Shown: piece by piece, positions 34,531-46,962 of the stretch | How positions within the stretch are numbered: the stretch's first letter is position 1 | How the letters are laid out: every line of letters starts with the position of its first letter | Source: Euphorbia lathyris | Lineage: Eukaryota; Streptophyta; Magnoliopsida; Malpighiales; Euphorbiaceae | DNA length: 64,000 nucleotides | Reading direction: 5' to 3' | Assembly: GCF_963576675.1 (NCBI RefSeq) | Contig: NC_088912.1 | Span: forward strand, 99,849,895 to 99,913,894 | The notes under the pieces: generated by a model | Told to the model about the DNA's origin: nothing | The model's database searches: none | What the model saw: the letters and a program-made list of their open reading frames with translations, nothing else | Made by a program: the position numbers and the translations under genes

Positions 34531-34536
34531 AGTTTT

Positions 34537-34554
34537 TGGCGCCGTTGCCGGGGA
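34537..34554 (+). other. RE-C primer-binding site
   Basis: TGGCGCCGTTGCCGGGGA, complementary to the 3' end of plant tRNA-Asp, six bases after the LTR. This is the Athila primer. Confidence 0.9.
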
Positions 34555-34724
34555 TACGCCAAAATTTTTGACAAAATTTTTATTTTTCGTATTTTATTTT
34601 CGAATCTAGGTTTACACATTATTTTTATACAATTTTTATATTTTATTTATTTTCAGTTTATATAACATATTTGTTTTCAATTTTGTTTTGAAGGTAGTTT
34701 GGCTCGTGTAACAATTTCAGGTTC

Positions 34725-37700
34725 ATGCGCAGTTCGCGAAATTCGGGCACGCCACCAGACCCTTTTGATCCAGAAATTGAAAGAACACTTAAGAAAAACA
34801 AGAAAAACAACAAAAACAAAGACAAAACACCCTTGAAAACCAAAGTAGACCAGCCAGAAAATATGGCCGATCCACCGACACTTATGGATTATGCTAGGTC
34901 AGGAATGGCCGGTGTAACTAATAGTGTAGTTAGGCCCCGTATAAACGCAAATCAATTTGAAATTAAGCCTGCTTTGCTTAATATGTTGCAAAACAACGTA
35001 AAGTTTTATGGACTACCTAACGAAAACCCTAATGCACATTTGACAAATTTCTTAGAAATTTGTGACACTTTTAAAATTACTGATGTAACAGCTGAAGCAA
35101 TCAAACTTCGCCTCTTTCCTTTCACTTTGAAGGATAAGGCAAAAATTTGGTTAACTTCTATGCCTGCTGCAACATTTGAAACTTGGGACCAATTAGCCCA
35201 AGCATTTTTACAAAAATATTTTCCCTTAGCAAAAACCGCAAGAGTCATCAAAGAGTTGACATCTTTTACCCAAAATGATAATGAAACTCTTTATGAAGCT
35301 TGGGAACGTTTTAAGGAACTTCAACGTTTATGCCCACACCACCAATTGCCAGATGCACTTTTAATGCAGACATTCTATAATGGATTAAATCCTACGACTA
35401 GAGGTTCATTAGATGCTATGTCTGGAGGGTTATTTATGAAGAAGACGTCCGCCCAAGCAAGAGAACTTTTGGAGGAAATGGCAATCAACAGCAGTATATG
35501 GCCCGCAGAGCGTGGACATATACCAACGGCGAAACCATCATCCTCAGGTACATCATCGGTTAAAGGTATAATGAATCTTGATTCCGTAGCAATGTTACAA
35601 GCCCAATTTTCTGCCTTATCGCACAAAATTGATAAGTTTATGGCACCATGCGATCCTAATGATCCAATCCAGAGAGACATTGATTGCGAAGGTATGAATG
35701 AGATAGAACAGGTAAATTTTGTCCAAGGACAAAACCAAACTACTAATCCTTATTCTAATACTTATAATCCTGGATGGAGAAATCATCCTAACTTTAACTG
35801 GAAAGATGGTAATAATAATAATAATGCAAATGCTAATCAATATCATGTAAATAATTATCAAAATCAAACAAGAGATACGATTAGCACTTTATCTTCAAAA
35901 ATCGACAAATTTATAGATGCTATGAATGGAAAGGTAAGTAATCAAGATGATGGTTTTAAACGGATCGGAAATAAATTCGATCAGCTTATCAAAAATCAAT
36001 CATCTAGCATCCATAATTTGGAGGTTCAAATTGGACAACTTGCTAAATCAATTCCATCCCGCAAAGAGGGGAGTCTTCCCAGCCAAACGGAAGAAACTCC
36101 GAAAGAGCATGTTAAGGCTATCACTCTTCGTTCGGGGAAAAACTATTTAGGTCCGGAAATGCCCGGAAATTCAACTTTACCTGGAAATGATTTACCAAAA
36201 TCCAAAGAAGATGCGTTAAAACAAAAAGATACACCAATTGACTCTAGTACGAAACCTTTTGTACCAAAACCACCTTTTCCACACAGGGTCCGAAATAAGG
36301 ACCATGATAAACAACTTTTATCATTTTTAGACAAACTTAAAAATTTGCATATAAATTTAACATTCATGGATGCAATTACGCAAATTCCTAACTATGGAAA
36401 ATTCTTGAAAGATTTAATTTCAAAAAAGATTAGTTGGGAAGGAATTTCATCCATTTCTCTTTCTGAAGAATGTAGTTCGATAGTATCAAGCAAATTACTT
36501 ACTAAACTCAAAGATCCCGGATGCTTTACCATTCCGTGTACATTGGGAAATATGGAATTCCCAAGTTGTCTTTGTGATTTAGGAGCTAGTATAAACTTGA
36601 TGCCATTGTCTATTTTTGAGAAATTAGGTTTAGAAGAAGACATCAAGCGTACCAATATGGTTTTGCAATTAGCGGATCAATCCACTAAAAGACCATATGG
36701 TATAATTGAAGACGTTTTGGTGAAAGTTGACAAATTTATTTTTCCTACTGATTTTGTTATCTTAGATTTTGCTTATGATGTTAATTGTCCGCTGATCTTT
36801 GGTAGACCATTCATGAACACGGGACGTGCTCTAGTTGATGTGTCGGAAGGAAAAGTAGTTTTACGGATAGGTGACGATAAGATCGAGTTCGATATGAATC
36901 AAGCGATGAAATATCCTATGGAGGATTTCGCTTGTATGAAACTTGATTTAATTGAAGAATGTGTTAATGACATTGTTCAAAGAGAAGAAATAATAGAACC
37001 TATAATGGGTGAAGAATTAGAAGATAAGGACCCAGAGCCTTTGATTCGAGAAGATGGACCAGTTCCGCCTTCAGTAATAGTTCCACCTAAATTAGAACTT
37101 AAAGAATTACCAAACCATCTGAGATACACTTTCCTAGGCGGAAGTGATACTCTACCTATAATCATCTCTAACAAATTAACAGAAAATCAAGAAGAAAAAT
37201 TGAAAGAAGTTGTTAGAAATAGAATAGGAAGTATGGGATGGAAAATTTCAGATTTAAAAGGAATTAATCCTAGTATTGTAATGCATAGGATTCACTTAGA
37301 AGAAGATAAGCCACCTAAAGCGGATAGACAAAGACGTTTAAATCCGAACATGAAAGAAGTAGTAAAAAATGAGATTACTAAACTTTTAGACAATGGAATC
37401 ATTTATCCTATTTCGGATAGTGAATGGGTTAGTCCAATCCATTGTGTACCCAAAAAGGGAGGCATAACTGTAGTAAGGAATGATGAAGGTGAATTAATAC
37501 CTACGCGAACCACCACCGGTTGGAGGGTTTGTATAGATTATAGGAACCTAAATAAGGCAACTAGGAAAGATCATTTTCCTCTACCTTTCATCGATCAAAT
37601 GATCGAAAGGATAGCCGGTCATGCATTTTATTGTTTTCTTGATGGCTATTCCGGATTCTTTCAAATATATATTTACCCGGATGACCAAGATAAAACAACC

Positions 37701-39992
37701 TTCACATGTCCTTATGGAACATTTGCATATAGGAGAATGCCTTTTGGTCTATGTAATGCACCAGCAACTTTTCAACGTTGTATGCCTGCAATTTTTAATG
37801 ATTTCATCGAAGATATCATGGAAGTATTTATGGATGATTTTTCAGTTTATGGAGATTCTTTTGATGCATGTTTAAAAAACTTAGATAAAGTTCTTTCTAG
37901 ATGCGAAGAAACGAATTTAGTATTAAATTGGGAAAAATGTCATTTCATGGTTGACGAAGGAATTGTTTTAGGTCATAAAATATCTAAAAAAGGATTAGAA
38001 GTGGATAGAGCAAAAACTTCAGTAATAGAAAAATTACCCCCACCAACAACTGTCAAGGGAGTAAGATCATTTCTAGGACATGCAGGTTTTTACAGACGAT
38101 TTATAAAAAACTTTTCTGTGATTTCCAAACCACTTACTAATTTGCTTATGAAGGATTCAACCTTCGATTTTAATGAAGATTGCATTAAAGCTTTCGAAAC
38201 ATTGAAAACAGCCTTAGTCAGTGCACCCATAATTGCTAAACCCGATTGGGATTTGCCTTTTGAAATCATGTGTGATGCAAGTGACCTAGCAGTAGGATGT
38301 GTTTTAGGTCAAAGAAAGGATAAAAAATTACATGTTATTTATTATGCAAGTCACACATTGTCCGGTGCACATTTAAATTACACAACAACAGAAAAAGAGA
38401 TGTTAGCCGTAGTATTTGCATGTGATAAGTTTAGGTCATACTTGTTAGGATCTAAAGTTATTATCTATACAGATCACGCAGCTTTACGTTATCTGTTTGC
38501 TAAGAAAGATGCAAAACCGCGTCTGATTAGATGGGTTTTGTTGTTACAAGAATTTGATATAGAAATTAAAGACAAAAAGGGAGTAGAAAACCTTGTCGCC
38601 GATCATCTATCAAGACTAGAAGATGAAAACGGTCCTATAGGTGAAACTGTCGGTATACGAGATGATTTCCCCGATGAACATCTCTATCAAGTAGAAAGTA
38701 TCATGTCACCGTGGTATGCAGATTTTGCTAATTATCTTGCAACCGATATTGTTCCGGAAGGATTATCTTCCCAACAGAGGAAGAAATTTTTCTTCGATAT
38801 TAAACAGTATTTTTGGGAAGATCCCTTTTTATTCAAATCATGTGGTGACGGGATAATTAGGAGATGTGTTGGAGAAAATGAATATGAATCTATAATAACG
38901 GAATGTCATTCCAGCTCATATGGAGGACATAATGGAGTTAATAAAACGGTAGCTAAAATATTGGAATGTGGTTTCTTTTGGCCTACAATGTTTAAAGACG
39001 TTGGTTCATTTATTACTCATTGTGATAAATGCCAAAGAACGGGAAATTTAGGAAGGAAAGATGAGATGCCCCTCAAAAACGTGTTGGAAGTTGAAATCTT
39101 CGACATATGGAGAATTGATTTCATAGGAACTTTTCCGCCTTCCAATGGTAAAACCTACATATTAGTAGCCGTTGATTATGTTTCGAAGTAGGTTGAAGCA
39201 ATTGCAACCCCTACGAATGATTCTAAAGTAGTTGTTAATTTTCTTGACGATATATTTTGTAGATTCGGTTGCCCTAGATTCGTTGTTAGTGATGGCGGTA
39301 CCCATTTCATAAATCGAAATTTTGATATGCTTATGAAAAAATATGGAGTACGCCACCGCGTGTCAACGCCATACCATCCTCGGTCGAATGGTCAGGCGGA
39401 GATCTCAAATAGAGAACTCAAATGGATTCTAGAGAAAACTGTTTCGTCATCAAGAAAAGATTGGTCGCAAAAACTCAATAATGCGCTATGGGCATACCGT
39501 ACTACATATAAGTCACCAATAGGAATGACTCCATATCGTTTAGTGTATGGCAAAGCATGTCATTTACCAGTTGAATTAGAACATAAAGCCTATTGGGCTA
39601 TTAAAAAACTTAATTTTGATTTACAACAAGCAGGAAAGAAACGTTTACTCAATTTAAATGAGTTAGATGAGTTACGTCATCTATCGTATGAGAATGCAAG
39701 GATTTATAAAGAAAAAGTGAAAAAATGGCACGATGCCAAGATCAAAGTCAAACACTTTAATGTTGGAGATAAGGTGCTGTTATTTAATTCACGGCTTCGT
39801 ATATTTCCAGGAAAACTTAAGTCCATATGGTCAGGACCGTATTTAGTCGTCAAAACATTCGACTATGGTTCTTTGGAACTTGAGGAAACCAACGGCAATC
39901 GTTTCAAAGTTAATGGTAATCGATGTAAAATCTATTACGAAAATATTTCCGAAATAGGAACTAATTTCGTAACAAGATTTCCTGACATATAA
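34725..39992 (+). pseudogene. RE-C gag-pol polyprotein with one nonsense codon
   Basis: The frame is open from ATG 34725 to TAG at 39189-39191, then continues in the same frame to 39992. Order: gag capsid region (about 34990-35400; FALPNE-like N-terminal half, then LYEAWERFKELQRLCPHH), an Asn-rich linker near 35740-35860, aspartic protease (CDLGASINLMPL near 36575), reverse transcriptase (VFMDDFSVYG near 37824), RNase H (CDASDLAVGCVLG near 38270; TDHAALRYLF), zinc-binding integrase N-terminus (CHSSSYGGHNG ... CDKCQRTG, 38905-39040), core (IDFIGTFPP, VVSDGGTHF, then NGQAEISNRELKW) and a C-terminal GPYLVVKTF region. TAG replaces an expected Trp codon (SK*VEAIA). Otherwise it looks functional. 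Confidence 0.9.
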
Positions 39993-40157
39993 ATCATTTC
40001 GTTTTTGTAATAGTTAGTTTTTATTATTTTTATTTTTATTTTGTTTTGTTTTAGATTATATCATTTTATATTAGAATTTTAGATATATAACAAATATATT
40101 CAAGTCATGATTTTAATTAATTTTTAGGAATTTAATGTGAATTAGAAAAAATTTTGT

Positions 40158-40412
40158 GATTCTCAGTTGAGAATTTGAAATTCTCAGTTGAGAATTCATA
40201 TATTTAGAATTCCTAAGAGATAAGAAATTTTCTGAACTTATAGAGAATTTAAAATTCTCAGTTGAGAATTTGGGTATGACTAGTAGCTAGGAAAATTTCT
40301 GGACTTATAGAGGATTTGGGATTCTCAGTTGAGAATTCTGACTTCAATAGGTTTCAAATTGACAGGAAAATTTCTGAACTTACCGAGGATGAGGATTCTC
40401 GGTAGAGGATCA
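40158..40412. repeat. ATTCTCAGTTGAGAAT palindrome repeats in RE-C
   Basis: Four good copies at about 40159, 40180, 40254 and 40320, and a fifth degenerate copy near 40393, spaced irregularly by 20-75 bp, between pol and the first accessory ORF. A CG-rich inverted repeat (CGCGGTCGCGACACG) follows at about 40455-40495. Confidence 0.8.
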
Positions 40413-40776
40413 GAAATTTGGGGTTTTGACAACTGATTTCCGCAAGGAAATCATCGTGTCGTGACCGCGGGTCTACATCCGCGGTCGCGACACGAGGAAT
40501 TTGTGCAGAAATTCACCCTTGTTCTTCAACTTTTCAGCAGACACAACTTTTCGGAAACGAATAATTGTGTTTCTTCATTTTTAAAAGGTCTGTTTCATGC
40601 CTTTTCACTCCAAAACAACACCTCTTTTCATCCTAGGATCTTATAAATAGGTTCTAGAGGTTCAGTTTTCTGTCACATTCTTTTCATCTCTATCAGAACA
40701 ATTCTCTGATTTTCTTACCATTCAACAACCCAGAAATTAAGTTCAGAACCTTTCTTCCTTACTCATTCCAAACACC

Positions 40777-41724
40777 ATGACTTCCACAAACACTCATCCT
40801 AAGAAAGTTGTTGCTTCATCCAATAAACGTGTTGATATATCAGAGCGTTATGGATGTAACTTTCCTATCTTCAATCATGATGAGGGAAGGCGCTTCTTGA
40901 GGCTTCGATACACATTCTTTGTCGGAATGCTATACATGGATGACTTTCTTAATGATCAGTTGGGAATTAAAGAAGATATGAGTCGCTACATGGAACGATT
41001 AGGATGGACCAGATTTGTTGATATGAAGTTTCCTATAATTGGAGACTGGATATTAGAGTTCTTCTGTACGGTTCGTTTTGTTAACAAGCGTCGGGTGCGT
41101 CTTAGTTTTCGTCGGGATGGCAAAACTTTCACTTTTGGATATCCTGAATTGCATGCTTGGTTTGGTTTTCCCTTGAAGGATACTACCAAACGTCATCATG
41201 GAAGAGATATGACATCCACTGATATTTGGCGAATGCTCACCGACATCTGGCCTTTCAACCCAAAACTTGCCTATAATAAGTCTTTTTACTCCAACTCTAT
41301 GCTATATTTGCATAAGTTTCTGAGTCACAGCCTGTTCGGTCGCACGTTCAGTAGTGTCGTCCAAGAATCTGATCTTTATGTCCTTGGCGATATATTTCAA
41401 GGCAACGTGGTTGATTCTTCAAAAATTTTGATGGAGGGTCTTGTTGCCGCATCTAGATCCAAGGCTAAGAAGGTTGGGTTCGGGAATATTATCTGTGGAA
41501 TAATACTAGGGACCAAGGGAAGTATTTCTGTTCCTTGGAGTGATGCTGAATCTTTCCCGACACTAGACTATGAATTTTTAGAATATGAAGGTCTAGTGAA
41601 ACGAGTTTTTCGATCAGGCCCAAATTTCCTTTCTGCACCAGAACGTCAAGCCTTCGTGCAGATGAAAATAGACCGCTATAGGGCTAAGAAAATCCCGATT
41701 GAAAGGGACGAATTTTTAGCATAG
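40777..41724 (+). CDS. Athila accessory ORF A (envelope position), 315 aa
   Basis: Intact frame from ATG 40777. No signal peptide or convincing membrane helix was seen, so it is not an obvious envelope glycoprotein. It resembles the uncharacterised plant transposon protein family found with Athila elements: LGWTRFVDMKFPIIGDWILE, then RLSFRRDGKTFTFGYPELHA, FGFPLKD, KFLSHSLFGRTFSS, then GNIICGIILGTKGS. Its ORF B neighbour shares the same order of motifs. The 5' flank looks like an AT-rich leader with TATAAATAG near 40642. Its role is unknown; nucleic-acid binding or particle roles are possible. Confidence 0.75.
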   Translation: MTSTNTHPKKVVASSNKRVDISERYGCNFPIFNHDEGRRFLRLRYTFFVGMLYMDDFLNDQLGIKEDMSRYMERLGWTRFVDMKFPIIGDWILEFFCTVRFVNKRRVRLSFRRDGKTFTFGYPELHAWFGFPLKDTTKRHHGRDMTSTDIWRMLTDIWPFNPKLAYNKSFYSNSMLYLHKFLSHSLFGRTFSSVVQESDLYVLGDIFQGNVVDSSKILMEGLVAASRSKAKKVGFGNIICGIILGTKGSISVPWSDAESFPTLDYEFLEYEGLVKRVFRSGPNFLSAPERQAFVQMKIDRYRAKKIPIERDEFLA

Positions 41725-42191
41725 CTTTTGTTTATTTTGTTTGTAAATATGTTGTACATATTTCTATTTCAATAAAACTTTCTCTTTTGCATTATTTCCT
41801 GTTTTTGATTATATGGTTACATTTAATTTCATAATTCTACACTAATGCACCTATTAAATGCAAACTTAATCCATTCATTACTAATTAAATGTTAATAACT
41901 AAGTTCAAATTCCTTAAATTAAGATTCATTTAACTTACATTAATAAATGAACATAATTGCTTCAATTAATTTGAGTTCCAAACCTTTCCTATTCTTAATT
42001 CAACATTCATTAATTAAAGCATTTTCAATTATTTTTCCCATTAATAAGGATAAACCTTTGGTTTTCCTTATCATTTAATGTTTTACATTTATGTTTTTAA
42101 GTACAGATAAAATTTTCAAGGAGTTCAGGATAGGATTTATCAAGAAATTGCACGAAATGAAGTTAATATGCAGAATTTGGGTAGCCACGAG

Positions 42192-42410
42192 GTGATCCGC
42201 GGCCGAGAATTAATGAATTCTCGGTAACTTCAGCAATTTCCTTCAAAAATTCAAAGAACAATTCGCTGCCAGACGTGATCCGCGGCCGAGAATTAGTGAA
42301 TTCTTGGTAACTTCAGCAAAAATCCTTCCAAAATACAAAGAAAAAATTGGCTGAAACACGCGATTCGCGGCCGCGGATGCGCATCCTTGGTCGCGACACG
42401 CGTTGTTTAT
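42192..42410. repeat. CGCGGCCGAG repeat pair between accessory ORFs
   Basis: GTGATCCGCGGCCGAGAATT, then GAATTC(T)TGGTAACTTCAGCA, is present at 42192-42235 and 42276-42319. A related CGCGGCCGCGGATGCGCATCC palindrome follows at 42363-42400. The motif also occurs in the RE-C LTRs (near 33335 and 45762). Confidence 0.75.
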
Positions 42411-42770
42411 GCAACACCTAGTCCGGATTTTAGCCTATATTTTTCCAACTCTTCCTATTTAACCTCTACCTATTACTCTTCCTATTCAACTTCTACCTAT
42501 TCCTCTTCCTATTCCTACTCTACCTATTAAACTTCCTACTCAACCCTATATATATACCTATTACTTACACAAACCTTACATCACCTCCAATTTTAACCAA
42601 TCCCCTACTCTAACCTCTTCCCAATACCTTACTTTTACTCTTCCCAATTTCATCATTACCCTTTTCAGTCACCTAAACCTTTCAAATTCAAGTCTCCATA
42701 CAAAACTTCTACTTCATCTTCAACCTCAAGCTTTTCTCTCTTTTTCATCTAAACCCTAAACACCATAACC

Positions 42771-43976
42771 ATGCCTAGAGCAAAGCGTGTTGGACACAAG
42801 CCGGCTGTCACTGAGGCTAATCGCCTAAGGATTAGTTGCGGGGCTTATTTCGACATTCATTCTGAGGAAGAAGTTGGACGTTTCAAGCACTTTTCAAACC
42901 CCAATCGTAAGTTCGTGGACATGCAGTTTCTTGATTTTGATTCGGTAAGGAAGTTGAACTTCACTACACAAATTACTGCTTTTATTGAAACTTTGGGATG
43001 GGAAACTTTTGCTTCTATGCATTTTCCCCAAATTCAAGAGTATGTGGTTGAATTCTTGGTTACTTTAAAGATGAACAAAAGGAGGACAGAAATTTCCTTT
43101 AGGAATAATGGTATAACCTATACCGTAGATTATGAGGCTATGGGAAATATGTTTGGTTTCCCTACTAGTGATTTTTATGATAAGCCTCGGGATTTTGACA
43201 ATAACTCTTTTTGGCAAACTCTTTCCGACCAAACTTCTTTTGACTCTAAAAACACTTCAAGAAAGTTGATTAAGGACAATTGTGTGTTCTTCTTTCACAA
43301 GTATTTGAGTTTTTCACTTTTTGGTCGTGTTGAGAGTTCGAAGATCCAAGTCCGGGATTTGTTTGTTTGGGATTGTTTGTTCAAGGGTTTAAGGGTTGAT
43401 AGCATTGGAATGATTTTTGACAATTTGTATCGTGCTTCGAGGGCTCATACCACTCAAGTCCCTCTCGGTAATTTAATAACCGCTATTGTTTTGGGAGCAC
43501 GGGATGAATTGGCAACTTTTGATATGTCCACCTACCATGGATATGTTCCGGTTTTGGACATTGCGGCTCTTGAGCGGGCTCATTTGTTGGTTTCTGCGGC
43601 TCCTCCCGTTTTTATTTCTTATGCTACCCGTATTGCACATCTTCGTGGCACTATGGGTGGAGGTGCTTCTAGTTCCCAAAATGTAGGTACCGAGGAAGGA
43701 GGTGCGGAGGAAGGAGCGGAAGATGCACCACAAGCCCAAGCAACTCGAGATAATGATCCGATGGATTTGAGGCGGATTTTGAACCAAATCAATCCCAATA
43801 ATAGACAAATGAATTTGAGAATTGATGATTTGGTGGAGAACAACATGGTGATGAACGACAACCTCAATACTTTGAGGCGCGAGCATAGATCGACTCGGCA
43901 TCGGATGCTTTCTTTTTTCCGTCGCCGAAATGTGGAAACTTCACCAACACCTCCGGATTCCCCACCGCATGCTTAG
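42771..43976 (+). CDS. Athila accessory ORF B (paralogue of ORF A), 401 aa
   Basis: Intact frame from ATG 42771. Same backbone as ORF A: LGWETFASMHFPQIQEYVVE, RTEISFRNNGITYTVDYEA, FGFPTSD, KYLSFSLFGRVESS, GNLITAIVLGARDE. It has an extra C-terminal tail: Gly/Glu/Ala-rich (EEGGAEEGAEDAPQ), then a coiled-coil-like stretch (DLVENNMVMNDNLNTLRREH), then basic RRR and a proline-rich end. The tail could mediate oligomerisation or RNA binding (inference). The two ORFs look like products of an old tandem duplication within the element. Confidence 0.75.
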   Translation: MPRAKRVGHKPAVTEANRLRISCGAYFDIHSEEEVGRFKHFSNPNRKFVDMQFLDFDSVRKLNFTTQITAFIETLGWETFASMHFPQIQEYVVEFLVTLKMNKRRTEISFRNNGITYTVDYEAMGNMFGFPTSDFYDKPRDFDNNSFWQTLSDQTSFDSKNTSRKLIKDNCVFFFHKYLSFSLFGRVESSKIQVRDLFVWDCLFKGLRVDSIGMIFDNLYRASRAHTTQVPLGNLITAIVLGARDELATFDMSTYHGYVPVLDIAALERAHLLVSAAPPVFISYATRIAHLRGTMGGGASSSQNVGTEEGGAEEGAEDAPQAQATRDNDPMDLRRILNQINPNNRQMNLRIDDLVENNMVMNDNLNTLRREHRSTRHRMLSFFRRRNVETSPTPPDSPPHA

Positions 43977-45391
43977 GTTTTATCTTTTATTTTTATCTTA
44001 TCTTGTTTTAATTTCAAATTCGTACATTTTTATTTTCTTATGTTTCGTACAATTTCAGTTTTAATTTACTTTTATGATGAATGTTTTCTTTGCTATATCT
44101 TTCATTTCTTTCCGTTTGTTTTATCTTTATTGTTTTATCTCCATTTTTGCACCAATGAGGACATGGTCCAATTTAAGTGTGGGAGGAGATATATACATAT
44201 ATCATTTTTATACAAACGAATGAATGAATGAATGTATGCAAATGAATGAATGAATCTATGCAACACACACTTGTTTTCAAAAATACAAATGCAACGTATA
44301 TTGCAACACTTTTAAATATATTGCAACAAATGGAAAAACTTAACATTTTTATGAAATATCATTTTTACATTTATAAATTAATCATAAGTTAAATTTCTTT
44401 TATGATTATTTTTAGGTTATCATTATCGATAGAAATAATATTTCTATACGGGTAATATTTTTCAAAATTTTTCACAAATCTTCGACACGATTTTAAGTAA
44501 AAATTGTCTCGAGTAAATGTATTTAAGTAAAAAATTCTTTATTTTCAATCTCTATTTCATATCATGAAATTCATGATACAATAAATCTTATTTTAAATTT
44601 TTAATTAGGTTTATAGGTATTAAATTGAACTAACAATTTTTAGCTCGGTTTTGATTTTGTCTTACATTAACACCAATTGAAGTTTTTAAGGAAACTATAG
44701 CCATAATACATGTTGAATTTTAAGTCAATATAGGATGAATGTGCTAATTTTCTTTTTCCCAAGTTATATTCAATAAATCGTATTCTTAACTTTTGGCCAC
44801 GATTGAGACCAACCTTATCACAATCGAGGTATGAAAGGGAAGAAATAAATAAGTGAAGCGTACTTTTGGCCACGGTTGCGACCACCCTTATCACAATCGA
44901 GGTATGAAAGGAACGTTTAAATTAGAAAAATTAAGCGTGTTTAAAAGTTTAAAGTAACGATTGCGTCCACCCATGGTATGGTCGGTACCTCTTAAGCGAA
45001 CACAAACAAATGCATATAAAGTTACGATCGAGACCACCCTTATCACGGGCGTAACTAAGCAAAATAAATTAAACTTAATACTCATATATAATAATTCAAG
45101 TTTGGGAAAGGAAATTTGGTGCTTTGAAATTCCTTGAGATGAAAGACTCAATAACATGCGTGCTTACATCGTCCCGAATACTTCAATTTAAACATTGAAA
45201 TACAAGACGGATGATATATCGTATTTATACTAAGTTAGTTTGATATTTTACGTATAAATTTGCCATGCGAAGTTAGTCTTTTCGGCTTAACTAATTTAAA
45301 AGGTAAACACAAAGATATATGTTTTATTTTCATAAAGAGATTAGCTAAGGAATAAATTCAGTGAAATTTTGCTCGGGACTAGCAAAAGATT
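43977..45391 (+). other. RE-C 3' non-coding region with diverged repeats
   Basis: No gene. At about 44794, 44861, 44953 and 45020 there are repeats of the form ACGATTGAGACCAACC (variants), three of them followed by CTTATCAC, spaced 65-95 bp apart. They end about 330 bp before the purine tract. Confidence 0.6.
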
Positions 45392-45404
45392 AAGTGTGGA
45401 GATT

Positions 45405-46957
45405 TGTTAAGCCCAAAATATACCTAAAATATCATTAACATTTACATCATTTTTATTACAAATCTGTGTTGTTTATATCTGTTTAGATTACTTTTACTCT
45501 CAAATATCTTTCTTTCTTGCAAGGTACCTAAATATTTGGTAAAATCCAAATAGGAACGAAAAAGGATAAAAAACAGAAGAAAAACCCTACAAAAGGAGTC
45601 AAAGACGACGTAAATCGAAAGCACCAAGTCGAGGACACGAACGAAAGCAAAGAAGTGAGAAAACTCACCGTGCCGCGACAGTGAATATCCAACCCGCGGC
45701 CGCGACACGCGTGGTTTAGCCATTTCTCCCCTTCGTCCGTCGTTCAACTTAATGCTACGTCATTCGCGGCTGAGGATTCCTATCCTCGGTAAGTACAAAA
45801 ATTCTGCCAAAAGCATTTTACACATGTTGAAATCCAAGAAACGCGTTCGTTCAAGTGGATAAAGACTCATTTCACAACGGACACGACTCTTAACCAACGG
45901 ATACATCACTTCAAACACAACCCTTCAACATCTATAAATAAAGAGTTGATGTTGAGGAGAGATATATGAAATGTTATAATATAGATATAGAATCAGAGCG
46001 TAGAACTTATGTCTAAGTTCTAAGTAAAAACATTTCGAGAGTTAGAAATTAGATTCTGTACAAAACAAGATGAGGTACACATATTGTTTATAGTTTAATT
46101 ACAACTCAGTAGCGTTTAGACATTGTTTCAGTTTTAGTTTGCATCATGGTAGTGGCCGACCGAATCCCTATTACGAAGTTACAGCAAGAAGATTGAGTAG
46201 AGTGTTCGCCCCTGAGCCTGACAACCTCTTAGGAAACCCAAGGAAAGGAACCGATCAAGCCGTTCACTTGCACGCCCTCGAAGAACTCGATGCTCCTTGT
46301 TCTCTGTAAACTTGTATCAATTTATATTTCATCTAATAAAGTCCGTTCTATTCGACAAATCGTTATGCAGCACTTATGGTAACCAATCCAATATAAGTGA
46401 GGTTGGTGTTTTCATTAATACGCTGTTGAATTCAAAATCATTACAAGGAAACTTTGTTGAACACTTAGGCAAATTATCATCTCGAAAGAGTTTTAATTTG
46501 AGTAAGGGCAACTATCCCGAAAGGGTTTTGTCGCGTTCAAAGCCAATTAATTAGAGGTTCCGTCATTTATTTCATCATCATAATTGATACAAAGTTTAAG
46601 TTGTTTTCTTTGCTTAATGCAAATGAATACATTCATTGTTTTTCTAAAAAGTTCTAAATGTTCCTGTTTTGTAAAATTCATCCTTAAATCAGAAGATCTT
46701 TCTAACAATCGATTTATTCTAAATATAAAATCTTATTCCAGCAATTTCAAGTATTCAAAGTTCATAAATTCAATTAAACAAATTTCCTAAATTCAATTAG
46801 ACAAAATTCACTTTTCATTTACAATTAATAGTAAATCTAACAAGTTCGAAATTAACAGACTCAAAAATAAGTTTTTTCGTTAAAAAAACGTATCCCTGTG
46901 GGATCGATATTTTTATTACTACAAGCGAAACCGTGCACTTGTGGAAATCGCTCAACA
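45405..46957 (+). repeat. RE-C 3' LTR
   Basis: 1553 bp, preceded by the purine tract AAGTGTGGAGATT. Differences from the 5' LTR are scattered substitutions and one small indel near 45866. Confidence 0.95.
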
Positions 46958-46962
46958 TGTAT

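Larger units (their letters stand above)
32977..46957 (+). mobile_element. RE-C: Athila-type Ty3/gypsy element, nearly intact
   Basis: 13,981 bp with TSD TGTAT at 32972-32976 and 46958-46962. LTRs are 1554 and 1553 bp and differ at roughly 20 positions, so it is the youngest large insertion here. It has a tRNA-Asp primer site, one long gag-pol frame with a single nonsense codon, two accessory ORFs in the envelope-like position, and a purine tract at 45392-45404. Confidence 0.95.
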
